From Bacteroidales bacterium (GTDB lineage: Bacteria > Bacteroidota > Bacteroidia > Bacteroidales > UBA1556): a DNA stretch of 5,511 nucleotides. Shown piece after piece: positions 1 to 5,481 of this stretch. How positions within the stretch are numbered: position 1 is the stretch's first letter; every line of letters begins with the position of its first letter. Under the pieces are notes generated by a model. It was not told where the DNA came from. It ran no database searches and was given only the letters and a program-made list of their open reading frames with translations. A program made the position numbers and the translations under genes. The stretch covers positions 1 through 5,511 of the forward strand of contig JAGLDA010000129.1 in the NCBI GenBank assembly GCA_023145955.1, in the 5' to 3' direction.

Positions 1-1128
1 ATTTCTACAGTTGGTGGTGTATTAAATACTTTGCTGATGGGCTTTTATATTATTCCAAATTATGGTATTAAAATACCTGCTATGGCTTATGGTTTGCTAA
101 TGTTACTTACAGCACTTATTTTTATTAGCTCAAAAAGAAAAGTGTTGTTTTCTGTTTCAATTATTTTAGTTTCTATAATAGGAATAAATGTTCAAAATGC
201 TTCTAATGAGAAAAAATCACCTTTAAAGGTTATTTATTCTTCAGAAGGGCTTCTTGGGCAAGTGAAAATTGTTGACTATAATATTATAACTTCCAGTGAT
301 GAGGTATTGCCATTACGTGGTTTATTGGTTAATAATACATGGCAAACAGTCATTAATATGAATGATGGTAATTCAATGTTGGATTACATATATTTTATTA
401 GGCCGCTGCTATCAGGATTTGATAAAGGTTCTAATACTTTATTAATAGGCCTTGGTGCTGGAGCGCTTGGTCGCGATATACAGTCTAAAGGTCATAATTT
501 GAAAGTTGTGGAGCTTGATTCTAGACTAGAAATGCTTGCCAAAAAATACTTTGGTCTACAAAAGGAAACAGAGGTTATTGCTGATGATGGACGACATTTC
601 TTGCGTATAGAGAAAGAAAAATATGACCTTATTATCTTTGATGCTTTCTTAGGAGAAAATCCACCTTGGCACCTACTTACAAAAGAGAGCTTTCAGGAGG
701 TTAAGTTTTTATTGAATCCTGGTGGCAAGCTCATTATTGAGTTTTATGGACTTATAGAGGGTGAAGATGGCTTGGCTGCTCGCTCTGTATATAAAACGCT
801 AGAGAGTGTAGATTTTAATGTAGATGTGATTGCTACAGCAGACAGCAATTCCATGGAGCGTAATTTTATTTATGTTGCTGGAGATTCTCCTATGGATTAT
901 AAATCATTGGATTATTCGGGAAAGAAATATACTGATAAAGTAATAAATAACTTAGAGGATTACCTAATTGCTAAAGGGGAGTTTTATAAGGAAGAAAGCT
1001 ATGTGCTAACTGATGACTTACCCATACTCGAAAAAATGCTAATGAAGCCCGCATTGATGTGGCGAAAGCAATTGAATAAGAATTTTAGAGATAGACTAGT
1101 GACTACTGGGCAACCAATATTCTATTAA
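1..1128 (+). CDS. Membrane-anchored spermidine synthase-like protein (fused MFS/spermidine synthase type), 5'-truncated by the window edge
   Basis: The reading frame is open from base 1 to a TAA at 1126-1128 and shows 375 residues; a TTG at 31 is in frame but is not a credible start because the homologous region runs straight through it. Visible residues 1-63 hold about three hydrophobic segments (roughly 1-18, 26-42, 48-63) beginning with the STxGG...GF..P..G pattern typical of the last membrane helices of fused MFS/spermidine synthase proteins. A Rossmann methyltransferase-like domain follows: GLGAGALG at 150-157, the acidic VELDSR around 170-175, ADDGRHF at 194-200, YDLIIFDAF at 208-216 and LTDDLP at 336-341. 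These match the nucleotide-binding motifs of spermidine synthase folds. The second aspartate expected in the polyamine-binding DxxD loop is not seen (FDAFLGEN), so true polyamine synthesis is doubtful. The substrate is unknown. No intrinsic terminator in its own orientation follows it. Confidence 0.9.
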   Translation: MSTVGGVLNTLLMGFYIIPNYGIKIPAMAYGLLMLLTALIFISSKRKVLFSVSIILVSIIGINVQNASNEKKSPLKVIYSSEGLLGQVKIVDYNIITSSDEVLPLRGLLVNNTWQTVINMNDGNSMLDYIYFIRPLLSGFDKGSNTLLIGLGAGALGRDIQSKGHNLKVVELDSRLEMLAKKYFGLQKETEVIADDGRHFLRIEKEKYDLIIFDAFLGENPPWHLLTKESFQEVKFLLNPGGKLIIEFYGLIEGEDGLAARSVYKTLESVDFNVDVIATADSNSMERNFIYVAGDSPMDYKSLDYSGKKYTDKVINNLEDYLIAKGEFYKEESYVLTDDLPILEKMLMKPALMWRKQLNKNFRDRLVTTGQPIFY

Positions 1129-1129
1129 T

Positions 1130-1164
1130 AAAAAAATGCTCAACTGAAAAAAACAGATGAGCAT
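1130..1164 (-). terminator. Intrinsic terminator of the acyl-CoA-binding protein gene
   Basis: Arms 1136-1146 and 1154-1164 pair as 7 bp (ATGCTCA/TGAGCAT), an A-A mismatch, then 3 bp (CTG/CAG), around a 7-base homopolymer loop. Read on the minus strand the hairpin runs directly into a T tract (positions 1136-1130), and it starts 22 bases after the minus-strand stop at 1187. On the + strand it is followed by CCTTGC, not T, so it should not act on the incoming spermidine synthase-like transcript. The T tract nearly touches that gene's stop codon, a tightly packed convergent arrangement. Confidence 0.85.
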
Positions 1165-1170
1165 CCTTGC

Positions 1171-1185
1171 ATACTATAATAGTAT
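1171..1185. repeat. 15-bp perfect dyad beside the acyl-CoA-binding protein stop codon
   Basis: ATACTAT and ATAGTAT flank a single central A. As RNA it could form only a 5-bp, AT-rich stem with a 5-base loop, too weak for a terminator by itself. It lies between the ACBP stop and the terminator hairpin. It may be chance in AT-rich DNA or a small protein-binding site. Confidence 0.4.
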
Positions 1186-1186
1186 T

Positions 1187-1438
1187 CTATTGTAAAGAAT
1201 CTATAAGGTCGATATATTCTTGCATACATTCATCCTTATCCTTACCTTCAATTTTTTTCCACGCATCGTATTTTGCTGCTCCTTTAAAATCAAATCCACT
1301 AGGTCTATCACCAGTAATATCTCCTTCTGTAGCTTGCTTAAATAAGCTATATATTTTTAGTAATATCTCGTTCGATGGTTTTTCTGACAAGCTTGTAGAG
1401 TTAGCTACTGCAGCCTCAAATTTTTCTTTTAATTCCAT
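1187..1438 (-). CDS. Acyl-CoA-binding protein (ACBP)
   Basis: Complete 83-residue protein, the usual length of a free-standing ACBP. It binds long-chain acyl-CoA esters in the cytosol, buffering and delivering them to lipid synthesis or oxidation. The four-helix family signature is clear: an N-terminal ELKEKFEAAV helix, the central IYSLFKQATEGD (29-40) and the KYDAWKKIEG...YIDLID block (56-80). By alignment with bovine ACBP the ligand contacts Tyr28, Lys32, Lys54 and Tyr73 correspond to Y30, K34, K56 and Y75 here; bovine Tyr31 is F33, a mild change. The ATG at 1436-1438 gives a normal N-terminus. Upstream there is only an A-rich stretch and no Shine-Dalgarno, as usual for Bacteroidota. A -7-like element sits 37 bp upstream and a good terminator 22 bp downstream, so it is probably transcribed alone or as the tail of an ALDH transcript. 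Confidence 0.97.
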   Translation of the reverse strand: MELKEKFEAAVANSTSLSEKPSNEILLKIYSLFKQATEGDITGDRPSGFDFKGAAKYDAWKKIEGKDKDECMQEYIDLIDSLQ

Positions 1439-1475
1439 TCTTTTTTAAATGTTTTATGTTATTTTATATGTTATG

Positions 1476-1483
1476 CAAATATA
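1476..1483 (-). promoter_or_regulatory. Candidate Bacteroidota -7 element for the ACBP gene
   Basis: The minus strand reads TATATTTG, matching the TAnnTTTG -7 consensus of Bacteroidota housekeeping promoters. It lies 37 bp before the ACBP start, which predicts a leader of roughly 30 bases. A matching TTG/TTTG -33 box at the right spacing (about 19-22 bp) is not present; the nearest TTG is only 12 bp upstream. Confidence 0.45.
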
Positions 1484-1520
1484 AGAAAATCTACCCAATC
1501 CTAACATTATTCTATTATAT

Positions 1521-1554
1521 CATTAACCCCCATAAATCATTAACCCTCATAAAT
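1521..1554. repeat. Tandem 17-bp direct repeat, two copies
   Basis: Positions 1521-1537 and 1538-1554 are identical except for one base (CATTAACCCCCATAAAT against a copy with T at 1547). The repeat lies wholly in the spacer 3' of the ALDH gene. It has no coding potential and no dyad symmetry. Confidence 0.75.
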
Positions 1555-1560
1555 AATTAT

Positions 1561-1600
1561 ACCATTATACCATTTCACCATCAAACCATTCCCCATTACT
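1561..1600. repeat. 8-bp periodic ACCATnnn array at the 3' end of the ALDH gene
   Basis: Four consecutive 8-base units begin ACCAT (starting at 1561, 1569, 1577 and 1585), followed by CCATTACT at 1593-1600. A degenerate unit, ATAATTAT, precedes them at 1553. In the sense direction of ALDH the units read nnnATGGT. The last unit contains the ALDH stop codon (1596-1598), so the array starts inside the gene end. It looks like slippage-generated microsatellite-type DNA. Confidence 0.65.
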
Positions 1601-2969
1601 CTATTAGTTTTTCCATAACACTTCTTTTCCAATCCGAATATGGAGGATATTTTATAGGAAGCTCTACTACTGTTGATTTGCTCAATATTGATTTATAATG
1701 TGTAAATGAATCAAAGCCAGCTTTACCATGATAATTTCCCATGCCAGATTCTCCTACGCCTCCAAAAGGAAGATTGGAGTTTGCAAGATGCATAATAGCC
1801 TCATTTACTCCACCACCACCAAACGAAACCTCGTGTAAAATTCTGTTGATACTCTTGTTGCTGCTGCTAAATATATAAAGAGCTAATGGTTTGGGCCTTT
1901 CTTTAATCATTTTTATAGCCCAACTTAAATCCTCAAATTCAATAATTGGTAGTATTGGACCAAAAATCTCTTCTTGCATAATATCGTCTTCAAAACTTAT
2001 ATTGTCTAGCACAGTAGGGGATATATATAGCTCTTCCTTATTGCTGTCACCTCCAATTATTACTTTTTTACTGTCAATAAGGTCAACTAATCTATTATAA
2101 TGGCGTGGGCTAATTATTCTTACAAAGGCATCACTATCCATAGGGTTGCCGCCATATATATTCTTTATTTGAGTTTTTATTTCCTCAATGAGTTTGGCTT
2201 TAACGCCTTTTTCTGCTAAAATATAATCTGGAGCTACACAGGTTTGTCCACCATTAAGAAACTTAGCCCAAACAAGTCGTTGTGCAGTTATTTTTATATT
2301 TGCATCTTTGAAAACAATGCTAGGACTCTTGCCACCAAGTTCTAACGTTACTGGAGTTAGATGCTCTGCCGCTGCCTTCATTATTATTTTGCCAACATTG
2401 GTACTGCCTGTATAAAAAATCTTATCAAATTTAAGCTTTAATAAATTAGTGGTTTCCTCAATTCCACCTTCTATTACATGAAAATAATTTGAATCAAAAT
2501 TCTCATTAATAATTTTAGCCATGGCATTGGATGAGTTTAGCGATAGCTCAGATGGCTTTAGTATTGCAGTATTTCCTGCAGATATTGCCGCAACTACTGG
2601 CGCAAAGGCTAATTGGTATGGGTAATTCCATGCTCCAATAGTTAGAGTAACTCCTAGTGGCTCAGCAATAATATAACTCTTGCCAGGCATATTAGCCATA
2701 TTTGTTCTTACGCTCTTTCTTTTGCTCCAACTTTTGAGCTTCTTTATAGCAAGGTTAATTTCGTGGTAAACAAGCGATAATTCTGTCTCGTAATTCTCAA
2801 AACTAGATTTTTTGAAATCCTTATAAATAGCTTCGTCCAATAAATCTTCGTTATCTTTGAGAACTTTAATGAGCTTTTTCAACTGCTTAATTCTAAAGTT
2901 AGTATCTTTAGTTGCGTTGGTATTAAAAAAGTCTAATTGCGATTTTATAATTTCTGAATATGGATTCAT
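1596..2969 (-). CDS. ALDH3-type NAD(P)-dependent aldehyde dehydrogenase
   Basis: Complete 457-residue enzyme, the normal length of the class 3 (ALDH3/fatty aldehyde dehydrogenase-like) family, which is shorter at the N-terminus than classical ALDHs. It oxidises an aldehyde to the carboxylic acid with NAD(P)+. Seen in order: GAWNYPY with the oxyanion Asn115, LKPSE with cofactor-binding Lys138, the Rossmann GSTNVG at 188-193, LELGGKSP with general base Glu210, NGGQTCVAPD with nucleophile Cys244, EEIFGP with Glu334, and the C-terminal PFGGVGESGMGNYHGKAGFD signature. These are one residue offset from rat ALDH3A1 (N114, E209, C243, E333), so the start at 2967-2969 fits; the next in-frame Met (91) is far too late. 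There is no C-terminal membrane helix, so it is probably cytosolic. Substrate is unproven; medium or long aliphatic aldehydes are plausible given the ACBP neighbour. No intrinsic terminator follows it. Confidence 0.97.
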   Translation of the reverse strand: MNPYSEIIKSQLDFFNTNATKDTNFRIKQLKKLIKVLKDNEDLLDEAIYKDFKKSSFENYETELSLVYHEINLAIKKLKSWSKRKSVRTNMANMPGKSYIIAEPLGVTLTIGAWNYPYQLAFAPVVAAISAGNTAILKPSELSLNSSNAMAKIINENFDSNYFHVIEGGIEETTNLLKLKFDKIFYTGSTNVGKIIMKAAAEHLTPVTLELGGKSPSIVFKDANIKITAQRLVWAKFLNGGQTCVAPDYILAEKGVKAKLIEEIKTQIKNIYGGNPMDSDAFVRIISPRHYNRLVDLIDSKKVIIGGDSNKEELYISPTVLDNISFEDDIMQEEIFGPILPIIEFEDLSWAIKMIKERPKPLALYIFSSSNKSINRILHEVSFGGGGVNEAIMHLANSNLPFGGVGESGMGNYHGKAGFDSFTHYKSILSKSTVVELPIKYPPYSDWKRSVMEKLIE

Positions 2970-3016
2970 ATCATTATGTTTATTGGATTAATATCATTTC
3001 ATTTTACATATAAAGT

Positions 3017-3063
3017 GGCTTATTTATGGTCCTAATAAGTAATAGATAAGCCCTATTTTTTTT
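3017..3063 (+). terminator. Hairpin with T8 tract, terminator-like in the + direction
   Basis: Arms 3017-3027 and 3042-3052 form an 11-bp stem with one T-G wobble (GGCTTATTTAT against ATAGATAAGCC) and a 14-base loop. On the + strand it is followed by CTA and eight T (3056-3063), the arrangement of an intrinsic terminator. No + strand gene lies upstream, so it would act on antisense transcription coming through ALDH. Read on the minus strand it is followed only by ACTTTATATG, a poor U tract, but it could still end the helicase/radical SAM transcript or stabilise its 3' end. Confidence 0.5.
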
Positions 3064-3148
3064 CTAAAATGAGTATTGAAGAATATACCTCAGCACCAGC
3101 CAAAGGTAGCAATAATTCTGCATATTGTGATATTGACTTTTTTCTCAT
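3053..3148 (-). CDS. Doubtful 31-codon ORF downstream of the radical SAM gene
   Basis: An ATG at 3146-3148 opens 31 codons ending in TAG at 3053-3055, beginning 21 bases after the radical SAM stop and on the same strand. The product starts MRKKSISQYAELLLPLAG, basic then hydrophobic, and ends in EKK. The stretch is less AT-rich than the surrounding spacer. Against it: no ribosome binding site, a start codon lying in the loop of a 7-bp AT-rich hairpin (3140-3156), a -7-like element inside it, and an equally long ORF on the + strand (3069-3176). The YAELLLPLA segment faintly recalls the N-terminus of PriA, but this is too short to call homology. Probably not a gene, possibly a remnant. Confidence 0.18.
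   Translation of the reverse strand: MRKKSISQYAELLLPLAGAEVYSSILILEKK
3101..3108 (-). promoter_or_regulatory. Candidate Bacteroidota -7 element for the ALDH gene
   Basis: The minus strand reads TACCTTTG, a strong match to the TAnnTTTG -7 consensus, 131 bp upstream of the ALDH start. It is the only match I find in this spacer, but no TTG/TTTG -33 box lies about 19-22 bp upstream. If used, the ALDH mRNA would have a leader of about 125 bases containing the 11-bp hairpin at 3017-3052. Confidence 0.35.
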
Positions 3149-3169
3149 AGAGAAAACTAGATATATTTA

Positions 3170-4018
3170 TTATTGAGTAATAATATTTTCTATTTGTTCC
3201 AAAAAGCGTGTCTTATCTCTAGGAATTACTCCTTTTAATACCAAATGGTTTGATGCATGATCACTACGGAAAATGGTCTCCTCTAATTCTAAATGTTGTA
3301 TGAATAATTTTAATTCTTCAATTAGTTCAAATTTATTTAACTCCTCAAACTCTACATTAATTCTAGATTTAAGATAGTCCATTCCTTTATATGGGTGAAG
3401 CACTAGTGTTGATAGGTATTTGGGCTGAATAGCGTTTATAAGCTTTGCCGAATTTATTGCATGTTGCTTGCTGTATTGTCTTCCTCCAACACCATTAATT
3501 ATCATTACAGAGCTTTTTAATCCAGCTTTTTGAGATTTATTAAGTGCTTCAATCATTTGATTATGATCTGCTCCTTTATTTATAAAGCCAAGTACAGTAT
3601 TGTCGCCCGATTCCAAGCCAATATAAAGTAAGTTTAAGCCTGCATTCTTTAATTGCGCTAACTCCGATTCGGTTTTGTTTAAAAGGTTTGTTGGCGAGGC
3701 ATAGGCTGATATGCGCTGTATCCTTGGGAAGCTACTGTTTAGTTTATTTAGTATGCTCAGTAATTTATTTGTAGAGAGAACTAGTGGGTCGCCATCTGCA
3801 AGAAATATCTTACGTACTTGGTCAGCATATGGTAGTAATGCATTAATGTCTGCAAAAATATCCTCTTCTTTCCTTATGCGAAATTGTTTGCTAGTGTACA
3901 TCTCGCAAAAGGAACACTTATTCCATGAGCAGCCTAGCGTAATTTGCAGGATTATTGATTGCCCTTCGCTTGGAGGTCTAAAAAGAGGTTCGTCGTATTG
4001 TATGGGAAATTGGTACAT
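3170..4018 (-). CDS. Radical SAM protein of unknown substrate (CX4CX2C cluster motif)
   Basis: Complete 282-residue protein. Radical SAM enzymes use a 4Fe-4S cluster to cleave S-adenosylmethionine and start radical chemistry. The cluster-binding cysteines are C30, C35 and C38 in GCSWNKCSFCEMY, so the spacing is CX4CX2C and not the usual CX3CX2C. The SAM-binding GGE-type position is replaced by FLADGDPLVL (72-81). Further blocks are YASPTNLL (106-113), AGLNLLYIGLESGDNTVL (126-143) and a C-terminal FRSDHASNHL...P.DK (250-269). I recognise these as hallmarks of a widespread uncharacterised radical SAM family with GCSxNxCxFCxMY. No B12-binding, TRAM or extra Fe-S domain is visible. The start at 4016-4018 lies 3 bp after the helicase stop, so the two genes are very probably co-transcribed. 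No promoter of its own is evident. The substrate is unknown. Confidence 0.95.
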   Translation of the reverse strand: MYQFPIQYDEPLFRPPSEGQSIILQITLGCSWNKCSFCEMYTSKQFRIRKEEDIFADINALLPYADQVRKIFLADGDPLVLSTNKLLSILNKLNSSFPRIQRISAYASPTNLLNKTESELAQLKNAGLNLLYIGLESGDNTVLGFINKGADHNQMIEALNKSQKAGLKSSVMIINGVGGRQYSKQHAINSAKLINAIQPKYLSTLVLHPYKGMDYLKSRINVEFEELNKFELIEELKLFIQHLELEETIFRSDHASNHLVLKGVIPRDKTRFLEQIENIITQ

Positions 4019-4021
4019 AAT

Positions 4022-5347
4022 TTATAAATTTCTTACTCTTACCTTTTTCTTCTTCAAGCGAGTATTGTTCACTAAATGTATTAAGCTTGTAACTTCTGAG
4101 CTTTTTACCGCCACAAATGCACAATCTTGCTTTAATTCAATAAGTCCGAGGTCATCCTTATTAAGCTTGCCTTGCTTTATGAATAAACCAGCAATATCTC
4201 CTTTGGAAATTTTGTCTTTTCTGCCTCCCGACACAAATAATGTAGTCCATTCGTTGTTTTCATTATTATCAAACTGTGCAACACTTTCTACATACATCGA
4301 TTCAGGATGCATGTCGTTAATAAACTCAGGTAAGTATTCATCCTCATATTGAATTATATACGCTGTTCCTTCGCTATGCATTCGTGCTGTACGCCCATTT
4401 CTGTGTATAAACTCGTGAGCCTTAATTGGTAGGTGATAATGTATAATAAATTTTATTTCAGGCACATCTATTCCTCTAGCAGCTAAATCGGTAGCGACTA
4501 ATAACTGATGTGATGAATTTCTGAATTTTATCAATGCTTGTTCTCTATCTTTTTGCTCCATACCTCCAAAAAAACATTCGTGAACAATATCGTTTTCATA
4601 TAAATAATCACTTACGCGCTGTATGGAATCCTTGAAATTACAAAAAACAATGCCAGGCTGATTTCCCAGTTTACCAAGCAGTTTCCCTAATGTTTCCAAT
4701 TTATCCTTCTCAGGAGAAAGAATTGTTTTTAATTTTAATCGAGGAGTTTCATTAGTAATAAAATTAAGGGTTACCTGATCTTTAAGCCCCATAAAATTAG
4801 GAATTCGAACATTGAAGGTTGCTGAGGTAAGTATTTTTTTTCTAACCGAAGGCAATGCCGACACGATATCTACCATCTCACTCTCAAATCCTACTTCAAG
4901 AGATTTATCAAATTCGTCAAGAATTAGAATCTCCACAGTGTCTGTTCTAAAAGTTTCTCTTCTAATATGATCAGCTACTCTGCCAGGAGTTCCAATAAGT
5001 ATAGAGGGAGTATGTTTCAACTCAAGTTTATCCTTAGAAATTGGTCGTCCACCATATACAGCATTAGCTTTATAGCCAGTGCCCATCTCGCGCACTACTT
5101 GCTCTATTTGTATGGCTAGCTCCCTAGATGGAACAAGTATTAAGGCTTGTACTTCATTAAGATCAGACTTTAACTCTGCTATAATTGGAAGTAAAAAGGC
5201 CAGTGTTTTACCTGTTCCTGTTGGTGATAATAATACTACCTGGTTATTAGAATGTATTGCAAATTGAGCCTGCTCCTGCATGGGATTTAGTTTCTCAATT
5301 TTCAGTTTCTGTAATATACTATCTTGATTTTTTATTGCTTTTGACAT
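4022..5347 (-). CDS. dbpA: DbpA-like DEAD-box ATP-dependent RNA helicase
   Basis: Complete 441-residue cytosolic RNA helicase. Motifs in order: Q motif around 20-27 (LNPMQEQA), Walker A SPTGTGKT 41-48, PSRELA 73-78, GTPGR 119-123, Walker B DEFD 144-147 (in place of DEAD), SAT 175-177, IVFCNF 233-238, ATDLAARGID 285-294 and HRNGRTAR 315-322. Residues 369-441 match the DbpA/CsdA-type RNA-binding domain (LFVSGGRKDKISKGDI...IELKQDCAFVAV), with a basic tail RLKKKKVRVRNL. In E. coli that domain targets DbpA to hairpin 92 of 23S rRNA during large-subunit assembly, so a similar role is likely but inferred. DEFD keeps the catalytic D and E. The ATG at 5345-5347 is needed to keep the sequence before the Q motif; the next Met (23) falls within it. 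It is first of a two-gene operon with the radical SAM gene. A promoter -7 element almost touches the start. Confidence 0.95.
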   Translation of the reverse strand: MSKAIKNQDSILQKLKIEKLNPMQEQAQFAIHSNNQVVLLSPTGTGKTLAFLLPIIAELKSDLNEVQALILVPSRELAIQIEQVVREMGTGYKANAVYGGRPISKDKLELKHTPSILIGTPGRVADHIRRETFRTDTVEILILDEFDKSLEVGFESEMVDIVSALPSVRKKILTSATFNVRIPNFMGLKDQVTLNFITNETPRLKLKTILSPEKDKLETLGKLLGKLGNQPGIVFCNFKDSIQRVSDYLYENDIVHECFFGGMEQKDREQALIKFRNSSHQLLVATDLAARGIDVPEIKFIIHYHLPIKAHEFIHRNGRTARMHSEGTAYIIQYEDEYLPEFINDMHPESMYVESVAQFDNNENNEWTTLFVSGGRKDKISKGDIAGLFIKQGKLNKDDLGLIELKQDCAFVAVKSSEVTSLIHLVNNTRLKKKKVRVRNL

Positions 5348-5351
5348 GCCG

Positions 5352-5359
5352 CAAAAGTA
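5352..5359 (-). promoter_or_regulatory. Bacteroidota -7 element for the helicase/radical SAM operon
   Basis: The minus strand reads TACTTTTG, a full match to TAnnTTTG, with only CGGC between it and the helicase ATG. Transcription would begin at or within a few bases of the start codon, giving a leaderless or nearly leaderless mRNA. No clear TTTG -33 box is seen about 19-22 bp upstream. Confidence 0.55.
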
Positions 5360-5393
5360 GACAATTGTTGCTTGTGATTTTTGGATAAAATTA

Positions 5394-5426
5394 TTGTATT
5401 AACAACATTAATTGTAGATAGTTTTG
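5394..5426 (+). promoter_or_regulatory. Possible divergent rightward promoter
   Basis: TTG at 5394-5396 and TAGTTTTG at 5419-5426 are spaced 22 bp apart, at the long end of the usual -33/-7 spacing. They would drive a gene beyond the right edge; no convincing start codon with an open frame is seen before base 5511. The rest of 5348-5511 is AT-rich and has no gene that I can support. Confidence 0.25.
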
Positions 5427-5462
5427 AATATTGATTAAAATGTATATTTTACATGGCTTTGT

Positions 5463-5481
5463 GTCTATAAGAAGTCTATAA
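5463..5481. repeat. Direct repeat GTCTATAA, two copies 11 bp apart
   Basis: GTCTATAA occurs at 5463-5470 and again at 5474-5481, a period close to one helical turn. This geometry can serve a regulator binding one face of the DNA upstream of a gene outside the window. Chance recurrence in AT-rich sequence is an equally good explanation. Confidence 0.3.

Larger units (their letters stand above)
1486..1606. other. G-free (+ strand) intergenic tract between ACBP and ALDH genes
   Basis: All 121 bases lack G on the + strand, while about 35 are C (29%). The tract fills most of the 157-bp spacer and reaches into the last codons of ALDH. The minus-strand mRNA here therefore contains no C and cannot form G-C pairs, and no hairpin terminator for ALDH is seen. 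In the opposite direction, a C-rich, G-poor and unstructured RNA is the kind of sequence Rho loads on. Whether it is a functional rut site or a by-product of the short repeats inside it is not known. Confidence 0.6.

Noticed and set aside
1167..1448. 93-codon + strand open frame opposite the ACBP gene
   Set aside because: Antisense shadow of a complete, motif-bearing ACBP; it also overlaps the dyad and has no start signal.
1521..1600. CRISPR array
   Set aside because: The repeats are 8 and 17 bp, tandem without unique spacers, and there are no cas genes nearby.
1456..1698. 80-codon + strand open frame in the ACBP-ALDH spacer
   Set aside because: It is open mainly because the G-free tract cannot contain TAG or TGA stops. 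The product is low-complexity and it runs antisense into ALDH.
3069..3176. 35-codon + strand ORF in the ALDH/radical SAM spacer
   Set aside because: Opposes the minus ORF of similar length, overlaps the radical SAM stop codon, has no promoter or ribosome site, and its product is not recognisable. Such short frames are expected by chance.
3711..4352. 213-codon open frame on the + strand across the radical SAM/helicase junction
   Set aside because: It lies antisense to two genes with intact family motifs, has no recognisable domain, and has no promoter or ribosome binding site. It is a shadow frame.
4904..4918. DEFD in place of DEAD as a sign of an inactive helicase
   Set aside because: The catalytic Asp and Glu are kept, all other helicase motifs are intact, and DEFD is, to my knowledge, a recurring variant in Bacteroidota homologues.
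5440..5454. Small inverted repeat ATGTA/TACAT as a terminator or operator
   Set aside because: The stem is only 5 bp, AT-rich, and has no T tract or clear gene context. It is within chance expectation for this composition.
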